DNA from: Betaproteobacteria bacterium RBG_16_58_11
GTDB taxonomy: Bacteria; Pseudomonadota; Gammaproteobacteria; Burkholderiales; Thiobacteraceae
Length of the DNA stretch: 6,713 bases
Direction: 5' to 3'
NCBI GenBank assembly: GCA_001770235.1
Contig: MEQN01000019.1
Location: forward strand, 10,527 to 17,239
Shown in pieces: positions 1 through 6,154 of this stretch. Position numbers and translations under genes: made by a program. The notes under the pieces are model-generated. The model was not told the DNA's origin. It saw only the letters and a program-made list of their open reading frames with translations, and ran no database searches. Every line of letters starts with the position of its first letter. Position 1 is the stretch's first letter.

Positions 1-917
1 ATTTGAACGCCGCGCAGAACGCGGACGATACCCTGGAGTTGTCTTACCTCACCGGTGGGCTGGCGTGGAAGGCCGATTACGTGGCGGAGCTATCGAAGAA
101 TGACGACAAGCTCGACCTCAATGCTTGGGTGACGCTGACTAACACCAGCGGCGCAAGCTATCTCAACGCCAAGCTGCAACTGGTGGCGGGCGATGTAAAC
201 CGGGTGCGCGATGAAATGGTCGGCGCGCTGCAAGAAAGTCGATTGCAGAAAGCCATGCCGATGGCCGCGCCCGCAATGGCCGAGGAAAGCCTGTTCGAAT
301 ATCACCTCTATACGCTCGATCGCCTCACCACCATTGCCGAAAATCAAACCAAACAGGTCGCTTTGTTGAGCGCGAGCGGCGTGCCAACGACTAAAGAATT
401 TATGCTGCGCGGTGCAGATTATTACTACCGATCCGGTATTGGTGACATCGGCCAGAAAATGAAAGTCGGCGTGTTCGTCGAATTCGATAACAAGGGCGGT
501 AGCCTGGGCATCCCGCTGCCCAAGGGCGTGGTGCGCGTGTACAAAAAAGACAGCGCCGGCAACGCGCAATTCGTAGGTGAAGATCGCATCGACCATACGC
601 CCAAGAATGAAAAAGTACGGCTTAAATTAGGTGACGCTTTTGACGTCACCGCAGACAAAAAGCAAACCAGCTTCGAGAAAATCGCCGGCACCAGCCGTTA
701 CAACTACATATTCGACGCAGCATTCGAAATGGTGCTAATGAACGCCAAGGATGAGTCGGTTATGGTGAAAGTCCTCGAGCCGATCCCCGGCGATTGGCAA
801 ATGTTGTCCGAATCGCATCCGCACCTGAAAGAAGCATCTAATACCGCAGTGTGGCAGGTGAACATTCCTGCGAACAGTAAATCCAAGCTGACATATAAAG
901 TGCGTGTGCGGTACTAA
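1..917 (+). CDS. DUF4139 domain-containing protein, C-terminal part (5' end outside window)
   Basis: The reading frame is open from the left edge and ends at TAA 915-917, giving about 304 residues. The TTG at 3-5 is probably an internal Leu, because the family is usually longer and the fragment begins inside the domain. Near the start it shows the pattern I associate with DUF4139: LSYLTGGLAWKADYVAEL, then a beta-rich stretch with NAWVTLTNTSG and LQLVAGDVN. The last residues (LTYKVRVRY) are the typical closing beta strand. No membrane helix is visible; a signal peptide, if any, would be in the missing N-terminus. Family function is poorly known: some members are annotated as mucoidy-inhibitor MuiA-like, but nothing here tests that. 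It is convergent with trhP, and only a REP-type palindrome lies between them. I am confident of the coding call and fairly confident of the family; the biological role is unknown. Confidence 0.8.
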   Translation, partial: LNAAQNADDTLELSYLTGGLAWKADYVAELSKNDDKLDLNAWVTLTNTSGASYLNAKLQLVAGDVNRVRDEMVGALQESRLQKAMPMAAPAMAEESLFEYHLYTLDRLTTIAENQTKQVALLSASGVPTTKEFMLRGADYYYRSGIGDIGQKMKVGVFVEFDNKGGSLGIPLPKGVVRVYKKDSAGNAQFVGEDRIDHTPKNEKVRLKLGDAFDVTADKKQTSFEKIAGTSRYNYIFDAAFEMVLMNAKDESVMVKVLEPIPGDWQMLSESHPHLKEASNTAVWQVNIPANSKSKLTYKVRVRY

Positions 918-918
918 C

Positions 919-964
919 GTAGCGCCGGCATCCTGCCGGCATGCAAGCAGGATGCTTGCGCTAC
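919..964. repeat. REPIN-like pair of inverted REP hairpins
   Basis: Two 22-nt units face each other with a 2-nt gap. The first, 919-940 on the + strand, is GTAGC followed by a 7-bp stem (924-930 with 934-940) and loop TCC. The second, 943-964 read on the - strand, is GTAGC followed by a 7-bp stem (943-949 with 953-959) and the same loop. The units are identical except that a CG/CG pair of stem positions in one is AA/TT in the other, so both stems stay perfect. The whole also forms an 18-bp inverted repeat (919-936 with 947-964) with two mismatches. A 5' GTAG followed by an imperfect palindrome is the known signature of REP elements linked to RAYT transposases. It fills the gap between convergent genes, and the outer CTA of the second unit is the stop codon of trhP. 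It lacks a following T-run on either strand, so it is not a canonical terminator. Confidence 0.8.
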
Positions 965-2304
965 AAAAAACGCGTGACCAGGCCGCGCTCAAGGTTGCGG
1001 CCAACCGGAATGCGCACGCGATGCCCTGATCCGGGTGCAGTGCTTACCGTTACACCGTCGATATTTTCCATGCGCTCCAATAACAGTTCTTGGTTGCCTT
1101 GCGGATGCAAGATTTCCAAGCGATCGCCGACTTGGAAGCGATTTTTGACCACGATTTCCGCCAGGCCCGTCGCCGTGTCGTAGCTCACCACATCCCCCAC
1201 ATACTGGCTGCGCTTGGAATCCGAATGCCCGCGCAAGTAGTTTTGCTGATCTTGGGTGTGATGGCGTTGGTAGAAGCCATCGGTGTAGCCGCGATTGGCC
1301 AGGCTTTCCAATTCGCCGAGCAAGCTGGGGTCGAAGGGGCGACCGGCCACGGCGTCATCAATCGCGCGGCGATAGATTTGCGCGGTGCGCGCGACGTAAT
1401 ACAGCGATTTGGTGCGGCCTTCGATTTTGAGCGAGTCGATGCCGATTTCCGCCAGCCGCGCCACATGCTCTACCGCGCGCAAATCTTTGGAGTTCATGAT
1501 GTAGGTGCCGTGCTCGTCTTCCAGTATCGGCATCAGCTCGCCCGGGCGCTGGCTTTCTTCCACCAGATAGACTTGATCGGCCAGCGGGTGGCGCGGCTGG
1601 CTACCGCAATCCGAGAGCCCGCCGGTTTCCATTGCGCCGCGAAAATCGAAATCGATTTTTTGAATGCCGCTGCTTTCGTCGTCCACCGCCTCGTGCACTT
1701 TGTAATCCCAACGACACGAATTGGTGCAGGTGCCTTGGTTCGGGTCGCGATGATTGAAATAGCCGGAGAGCAGGCAACGCCCGGAGTAGGCGATGCACAG
1801 CGCGCCATGCACGAAAACCTCCAACTCGATGTCCGGGCACTGTTGGCGGATTTCCGCGATTTCATCCAGCGACAGTTCGCGCGACAAAATAATGCGCTTC
1901 AGCCCCAGCGCTTGCCAAAATTTCACCGTGGCGTAATTCACCGTGTTGGCCTGCACCGAAAGGTGAATGGTCATCTCCGGCCAGGTTTCGCGCACCATGG
2001 AGATCAGGCCGGGGTCGGCCATGATCAGCGCATCCGGTTGCAGCGCGATCACCGGTGCCATATCCGCCAAATAGGTTTTGACCTTGGCGTTATGCGGCAT
2101 CAGGTTGCTGGCGACGAAAAACTGCTTGCCCAAGGCGTGCGCTTCAGCGATGCCGATGGCCAACTCGTCCAGCCCGAACTCGTTGTTGCGCGCTCGCAGG
2201 GAATAGCGCGGCTGGCCGGCATACACCGCATCCGCACCATAGGCGAAAGCGTAGCGCATTTTTTCCAGCGTGCCGGCGGGGGAGAGGAGTTCAGGTGATT
2301 TCAT
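961..2304 (-). CDS. trhP: TrhP (YegQ), U32-family tRNA 5-hydroxyuridine synthesis protein
   Basis: This 447-residue protein matches E. coli YegQ/TrhP (about 453 residues) throughout, from PELLSPAGTL at the N-terminus to the C-terminal beta domain (about 365-447). TrhP hydroxylates U34 of certain tRNAs to ho5U independently of oxygen, probably with an iron-sulfur cluster and prephenate. The U32 signature is intact: E162-x-F164-x2-G167-A-L-C170-x4-G175-x-C177-x-L-S180. Cys170, Cys177, Cys193 and Cys197 are the likely cluster ligands. Residues 205-245 are unlike E. coli as I recall it and contain an extra Cys233; this region looks variable in the family. The start ATG (2302-2304) aligns with the E. 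coli start, but no Shine-Dalgarno sequence precedes it. The stop TAG lies inside the REP element downstream. It is divergent from dnaE. A protease role, suggested by the old family name, is unlikely. Confidence 0.93.
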   Translation of the reverse strand: MKSPELLSPAGTLEKMRYAFAYGADAVYAGQPRYSLRARNNEFGLDELAIGIAEAHALGKQFFVASNLMPHNAKVKTYLADMAPVIALQPDALIMADPGLISMVRETWPEMTIHLSVQANTVNYATVKFWQALGLKRIILSRELSLDEIAEIRQQCPDIELEVFVHGALCIAYSGRCLLSGYFNHRDPNQGTCTNSCRWDYKVHEAVDDESSGIQKIDFDFRGAMETGGLSDCGSQPRHPLADQVYLVEESQRPGELMPILEDEHGTYIMNSKDLRAVEHVARLAEIGIDSLKIEGRTKSLYYVARTAQIYRRAIDDAVAGRPFDPSLLGELESLANRGYTDGFYQRHHTQDQQNYLRGHSDSKRSQYVGDVVSYDTATGLAEIVVKNRFQVGDRLEILHPQGNQELLLERMENIDGVTVSTAPGSGHRVRIPVGRNLERGLVTRFL

Positions 2305-2314
2305 GGGTTTTTTA

Positions 2315-2401
2315 GCCGCGAATTAACGCAAATTGACGCGAATTTTCGTGGATCATTCAGACGCTTCAGGCCATTCGCGAAAATTAGCGTTAATTCGCGG
2401 C
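2315..2401. repeat. Long interrupted inverted repeat between trhP and dnaE
   Basis: The outer arms 2315-2329 and 2387-2401 are perfect 15-bp complements (GCCGCGAATTAACGC). A second inner pairing, 2341-2353 with 2373-2385, begins with 8 perfect pairs and continues with some G-T wobbles; the loop is 2354-2372. The left side has about 11 nt between the two stems where the right side has a single base. The left arm also reads as three degenerate 10-bp units (GCGAATTAAC, GCAAATTGAC, GCGAATTTTC at 2319-2348). It occupies over half of the 159-nt divergent spacer. The look is that of a dispersed repetitive element, but copy number cannot be judged here. It could also serve as a regulator-binding site or weak bidirectional hairpin. 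Confidence 0.7.
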
Positions 2402-2448
2402 CAGATTTGGTTTTTGCTGATCGACGCATCGTCCTTCGGTAATCAAGG

Positions 2449-2454
2449 TAAAAT
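2449..2454 (+). promoter_or_regulatory. Possible -10 box of dnaE
   Basis: TAAAAT (5 of 6 matches to TATAAT) lies 9 nt before the dnaE ATG. A start of transcription about 7 nt downstream would fall almost at the ATG. No convincing -35 hexamer is found 16-18 nt upstream, so the call rests on the -10 alone. The only purine-rich stretch, AAGG at 2445-2448, is about 15 nt from the ATG, too far for a normal ribosome binding site. Confidence 0.3.
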
Positions 2455-2463
2455 TATACGCCT

Positions 2464-5400
2464 ATGTCCGCTCCCTCCTTTGTCCACCTGCGCCTGCATT
2501 CCGAATTCTCCATTGTCGATGGCATTGTGCGTATCGACGATGCGGTGAAGCGCGCGTGTGCGGACGGCATGCCGGCCTTGGCGTTGACCGATCTCTCCAA
2601 CACTTTCGCGCTGGTGAAATTTTACACAGGCGCGCGAAGCGCGGGCGTGAAGCCGATTATCGGCTGCGATGTGTGGATCACCAACGAAACCAATCGCGAT
2701 CAACCCTCGCGCTTGCTGCTGCTGTGCAAGAGCCGCGAGGGCTATCACAATCTATGCGAGTTACTGGCGCGGGCTTATCGCGAAAACCAGCATCGTGGAC
2801 GCGCCGAGCTGAATAAGGCCTGGTTTGCCGGTACTGGCGGGCGCGGCTTGATCGCGCTGTCCGGCGCGCAGTTGGGCGATATCGGCCAGGCCCTGGCGCA
2901 ACAAAATATCGAGCGCGCACGTGAGTTGGCGTATGAGTGGGCGGCGTTGTTTCCTGGGCATTTTTATTTGGAATTACAGCGTACCGGCGCGCCGCAGAGT
3001 GACGCGCATGTGCGCCAGGCGGCGGCGCTGGCCGCTGAACTCAGCCTGCCGGTGGTGGCGACGCATCCGATTCAATTCCTCGATCGCGACGACTTCAAGG
3101 CGCACGAGGCGCGCGTGTGCATCGCCGAAGGCTATATGCTGGGCGACCCGCGCCGGCCGCGCCCCTTCACCGAGGAGCAGTACTTCAAATCCCAGGCTGC
3201 GATGGCCGCGTTGTTCGCGGATATTCCCGAGGCGCTGGAAAACAGCGTCGAGATCGCCAAACGCTGCAACCTCACGATTGAATTAGGCAAGCCGCAACTG
3301 CCGCAATTCCCCACGCCGAACAATCAAAGCCTGGACGATTTCATGCTGGCCGAGGCGCAAGCCGGCTTGGAGATACGGCTGGAGCAGTTGTTCCCCGACG
3401 CGAGCTTGCGCGAGCAAAAGCGGCCGGAGTACGAAGCGCGGCTGTTGTTCGAAACCAAGACCATCATCCAGATGGGCTTTCCCGGTTATTTTTTGATCGT
3501 GGCCGATTTTATCAACTGGGCCAAGCACAACGGCGTGCCGGTCGGCCCCGGGCGGGGTTCCGGCGCGGGCTCGCTGGTGGCGTATAGCCTGGGCATTACC
3601 GATCTCGATCCTTTGCGCTACGACTTGCTGTTCGAACGCTTCCTGAATCCGGAGCGGGTGTCGATGCCGGACTTCGACGTGGATTTTTGCCAAGACGGGC
3701 GCGAGCGGGTGATCGAATATGTGCGCAAGCGCTATGGCGCGGATTCGGTATCGCAGATCGCCACCTTCGGTACCATGGCGGCGAAGGCTGTGGTGCGTGA
3801 TGTGGGGCGGGTGCTGGATTTGCCCTACAACTTCGTGGATCAACTGGCGAAATTGATTCCGTTTGAACTCGGCATGACGCTGGAAAAAGCCAAAACCCAA
3901 GAGCCGCAAATCCTGGAGCGCATCGAGAAGGAAGAAGAAGTCGCCGAGCTGTGGGCGCTGGGCGAAAAGCTCGAAGGCATGGCGCGCAACGTCGGCATGC
4001 ACGCAGGCGGCGTGTTGATCGCACCGGGCAAGATCACCGATTTCTGCCCCACCTATAACGCCCAGGGTTCGGAGTCGGTGGTGAGCCAGTTCGATAAGGA
4101 CGATGTCGAATTGGCGGGCTTGGTGAAATTCGACTTCCTGGGTTTGCGCACCTTGACGGTGATTGATTGGGCGGTGGCTTCAATCAGGAAGCAGGAAGCG
4201 GGAAGCGGGAAGCAGGAACCCTTCTCCATCGAATCCATTCCCCTCGACGATGCGGCAAGTTTCAAGCTGCTCAAAGCCTGCAACACCACCGCCGTATTCC
4301 AGTTGGAATCGCGCGGCATGAAAGACCTGATCCGGCGTCTGCAGCCGGATAATTTCGAGGACATCATCGCGCTGGTCGCGCTGTTCCGCCCCGGCCCCTT
4401 GCAGTCGGGCATGGTGGATGACTTCATCAACCGCAAGCATGGCCGGGCGCGCGTGGATTACATGCATCCTGATTTGACGGATGTGCTGAAGCCCACCTAC
4501 GGCGTGATCGTGTATCAAGAGCAGGTGATGCAGATCGCGCAGACCCTCGGCGGCTATACGCTCGGCTCCGCCGATTTGCTGCGCCGCGCCATGGGTAAGA
4601 AAAAAGCCGAGGAGATGGCGAAGCATCGCTCCATCTTCGTCGAGGGCGCGGTGGCGCGCGGCGTGAATGAGAAGCTCGCCACGGATTTGTTCAATTTGAT
4701 GGAGAAATTCGCCGAGTACGGTTTCAATAAATCGCACTCGGCGGCGTATGCGCTGGTGGCGTATCAGACCGCCTATTTGAAGGCGCATTATCCGGCGGCT
4801 TTCATGGCGGCCACGCTCACGGCGGATATGGGCGATACCGATAAGGTATTTATTCTTTACGACGATTGCCTGCAAAACGACCTCGAATTGCTGGCGCCGG
4901 ATGTGAATCAAAGTGAATACCGTTTTGTGCCCTTGAACGAAAAGCAAATCCGTTATGGCCTGGGTGCGATCAAGGGTACCGGCGAGGCGGCGATCAACTC
5001 GATTTTAGAAGCGCGGCGGCAAGATGGACCCTTCAAGGATCTGTTCGATTTCACCCGGCGCATCGACAAGCGCGTGGTGAACCGGCGCGTGATCGAGGCG
5101 CTGATTTGCGCCGGGGCGTTCGATTCGATCTTTGATCATCGCGCCAGCCTGATGGCCTCGGTCGGCCATGCCCTGGAAGCGGCGGAGCAAGCGGCGAGCA
5201 ATGCCAATCAGGCAAGCCTATTTGGTGCGCTGGATGAATCCACCGCGCAAGACAATCAACTCAGCGATGTGGCGCGCTGGCCGGAAAAAGAATTGCTGAT
5301 GTTTGAAAAGAAAAGCCTCGGCTTTTACTTCAGCGGCCACCCCTTTGACGCCTATGCGCCGGACATCGCGGGCTTTGTGAAAACCAAGCTGGGAAAATTA

Positions 5401-5913
5401 GCGCCGCAGCACGATAAGCAATTGATCGCCGGCATCATCTATTCAATGCGCACGCAGATGACGCGGCGCGGCAAGATGGCGTTCGTGGCACTGGACGACG
5501 GCGAGGCGCAAGTCGAAGTCGCGATTTTCAATGAAGTGTACGAGCGCTACCGCGCGATTCTGCAAGAAGACCAATTGCTGGTGGTCGAGGGCAAGATCAG
5601 CAAGGATGATTATTCCGGCGGCCTGCGCGTCTCGGCTGATGCCTTGTACGACCTATCCGCTGCACGCACCAAATTCGCCAAGAGCATGCGCTTGATGATG
5701 AACGGCCAAGCCAATGCGGTGAAGCTGAAGGAAATGCTGGGGCCGTACCGGCAGGAGCGTGAAAACGGCTGCCCGGTCACGGTGCACTATATCAATCACG
5801 ATGCGCGTTGCGAAATGGCCTTGGGCGAGAGCTGGCGCGTGCAATTGCATGAAAATCTCATCGGCTCGCTGCGCGGCTGGCTATCGGCGGAAAACGTGGC
5901 GATTCAGTATTAA
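2464..5913 (+). CDS. dnaE: DNA polymerase III subunit alpha
   Basis: This is the complete replicative polymerase catalytic subunit, 1149 residues (E. coli about 1160). It synthesises DNA within the holoenzyme, with the beta clamp, epsilon proofreader and tau. The order is PHP domain (about 5-275), polymerase core (about 280-830), helix-hairpin-helix region (YGLGAIKGTG, about 831-890), OB fold (about 985-1065) and a C-terminal tau-binding region. The catalytic aspartates are Asp403 and Asp405 in MPDFDVDF and Asp557 in LVKFDFLG, equal to E. coli 401, 403 and 555. The triphosphate-binding GPGRGSGAGS is at 361-370, and the clamp-binding motif QASLF at 916-920. In the PHP domain the first His of the HxH metal motif is Arg10, as in E. 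coli, so this domain is probably not a nuclease and proofreading would depend on DnaQ. The start ATG 2464 aligns with E. coli (FVHLRxHS). Residues 575-586 are encoded by a heptamer repeat. No convincing terminator directly follows the stop. Confidence 0.98.
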   Translation: MSAPSFVHLRLHSEFSIVDGIVRIDDAVKRACADGMPALALTDLSNTFALVKFYTGARSAGVKPIIGCDVWITNETNRDQPSRLLLLCKSREGYHNLCELLARAYRENQHRGRAELNKAWFAGTGGRGLIALSGAQLGDIGQALAQQNIERARELAYEWAALFPGHFYLELQRTGAPQSDAHVRQAAALAAELSLPVVATHPIQFLDRDDFKAHEARVCIAEGYMLGDPRRPRPFTEEQYFKSQAAMAALFADIPEALENSVEIAKRCNLTIELGKPQLPQFPTPNNQSLDDFMLAEAQAGLEIRLEQLFPDASLREQKRPEYEARLLFETKTIIQMGFPGYFLIVADFINWAKHNGVPVGPGRGSGAGSLVAYSLGITDLDPLRYDLLFERFLNPERVSMPDFDVDFCQDGRERVIEYVRKRYGADSVSQIATFGTMAAKAVVRDVGRVLDLPYNFVDQLAKLIPFELGMTLEKAKTQEPQILERIEKEEEVAELWALGEKLEGMARNVGMHAGGVLIAPGKITDFCPTYNAQGSESVVSQFDKDDVELAGLVKFDFLGLRTLTVIDWAVASIRKQEAGSGKQEPFSIESIPLDDAASFKLLKACNTTAVFQLESRGMKDLIRRLQPDNFEDIIALVALFRPGPLQSGMVDDFINRKHGRARVDYMHPDLTDVLKPTYGVIVYQEQVMQIAQTLGGYTLGSADLLRRAMGKKKAEEMAKHRSIFVEGAVARGVNEKLATDLFNLMEKFAEYGFNKSHSAAYALVAYQTAYLKAHYPAAFMAATLTADMGDTDKVFILYDDCLQNDLELLAPDVNQSEYRFVPLNEKQIRYGLGAIKGTGEAAINSILEARRQDGPFKDLFDFTRRIDKRVVNRRVIEALICAGAFDSIFDHRASLMASVGHALEAAEQAASNANQASLFGALDESTAQDNQLSDVARWPEKELLMFEKKSLGFYFSGHPFDAYAPDIAGFVKTKLGKLAPQHDKQLIAGIIYSMRTQMTRRGKMAFVALDDGEAQVEVAIFNEVYERYRAILQEDQLLVVEGKISKDDYSGGLRVSADALYDLSAARTKFAKSMRLMMNGQANAVKLKEMLGPYRQERENGCPVTVHYINHDARCEMALGESWRVQLHENLIGSLRGWLSAENVAIQY
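4186..4220 (+). repeat. Heptanucleotide tandem repeat inside dnaE
   Basis: Five consecutive 7-bp units (A/G)GGAAGC run through the coding sequence: AGGAAGC, AGGAAGC, GGGAAGC, GGGAAGC, AGGAACC. They encode residues 575-586 (RKQEAGSGKQEP), a polar linker just after the catalytic Asp557 region and before the conserved IPLDD. In E. coli the same place is a divergent loop of about the same length, so it appears tolerant of change. The frame is intact. Confidence 0.85.
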
Positions 5914-5946
5914 AGCAGGATTTTTCTTGCTTCTGCCCTTATCTTC

Positions 5947-5975
5947 TTGATTTTCAAAATAAAATAAATTCTAAA
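5947..5975 (+). promoter_or_regulatory. Weak candidate promoter for the 6026-6119 RNA
   Basis: TTGATT (5947-5952, 4 of 6 matches to TTGACA) is separated by 17 nt from TCTAAA (5970-5975, 4 of 6 matches to TATAAT). The spacer and the following DNA are strikingly AT-rich compared with the flanking genes. Transcription would begin near 5982. Other hexamers (TTAATG 6013-6018) are possible but lack a good -35 partner. The RNA may instead come from dnaE read-through. Confidence 0.25.
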
Positions 5976-6025
5976 GTTTTCCTTGAAGCTTCCGTTAATT
6001 AAATCAACAGTGTTAATGCTTATCT

Positions 6026-6119
6026 CCGGATTGCTGGTTTTTAGCAGTTCGGTACTGTCTCCTCCATCCTCCTCCTTTGGTGGATATTTAGCGCGGTCTT
6101 AACCACCGCGCTTTTTTTT
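6026..6119 (+). ncRNA. Candidate structured small RNA (or structured dnaE 3' UTR)
   Basis: Three hairpins follow one another. Hairpin 1 pairs CCGGATTGCT (6026-6035) with AGCAGTTCGG (6043-6052) without a bulge. It has two G-U wobbles that pair only in + strand RNA, and a U-rich 7-nt loop. Hairpin 2 pairs TCCATC (6063-6068) with GGTGGA (6079-6084), leaving CTCCTCCTTT in the loop. Hairpin 3 (6090-6112) is a GC-rich stem followed by eight T, a strong intrinsic terminator. The layout of stable stem, exposed CU-rich loop and Rho-independent terminator is typical of trans-acting bacterial sRNAs. The 5' end is not resolved; it may lie near 5982 or just before 6026. No named family is recognised. An alternative is the dnaE 3' UTR and terminator. 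A 28-codon ORF (6016-6102) crosses it but has no ribosome binding site. Confidence 0.5.
6090..6119 (+). terminator. Rho-independent terminator
   Basis: AGCGCGGT (6090-6097) pairs perfectly with ACCGCGCT (6105-6112) across a 7-nt loop, and the run of T's at 6112-6119 (eight) follows at once. It acts on + strand transcripts, either the candidate sRNA or read-through from dnaE, and insulates the cupin gene, whose -35 box starts at the end of the T-run. Confidence 0.9.
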
Positions 6120-6146
6120 GCCCAAAATTCATTAGGCCTTTATCAT
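6118..6146 (+). promoter_or_regulatory. Promoter of the cupin gene
   Basis: TTGCCC (6118-6123, 4 of 6 matches to the -35 consensus), a 17-nt spacer, and TATCAT (6141-6146, 5 of 6 matches to TATAAT) make a good sigma-70-type promoter. The predicted start, about 6152-6155, coincides with the ATG at 6155, which suggests a leaderless message. The -35 box overlaps the last bases of the upstream terminator. Confidence 0.6.
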
Positions 6147-6154
6147 CTGGCCGC

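Noticed and set aside
3..5. TTG as the true start of the DUF4139 gene
   Set aside because: The frame is open to the window edge and the domain starts almost at once, so the N-terminal part expected for the family lies upstream.
919..964. REP palindrome as an intrinsic terminator for the convergent genes
   Set aside because: No T-run follows the hairpin on either strand; the A-run at 965-970 is on the wrong side for - strand termination. It may slow polymerase, but it is not a canonical terminator.
941..1183. + strand 80-codon ORF starting in the REP element
   Set aside because: It begins in the repeat and continues antisense to trhP, with no ribosome binding site or family match.
1090..2298. 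Long + strand ORF (402 codons) opposite trhP
   Set aside because: It is exactly antisense to a well-conserved gene, its translation is rich in Arg, His and Gln with no recognisable domain, and such shadow frames are common in GC-rich genes.
2333..2548. + strand 71-codon ORF running from the inverted repeat into dnaE
   Set aside because: It overlaps the true dnaE start out of frame, begins inside the repeat and has no domain.
3283..4002. - strand ORF of 239 codons opposite dnaE
   Set aside because: It is a shadow frame of the PHP and palm coding region with no recognisable family.
4180..4947. - strand ORF of 255 codons opposite dnaE
   Set aside because: It is antisense to the conserved polymerase core, with no domain and a skewed composition.
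5913..5932. Weak hairpin AAGCAGG/CTTGCTT at the dnaE stop as a terminator
   Set aside because: The stem is 7 bp with a wobble and is not followed by a T-run; the 6090-6119 hairpin is a much better terminator.
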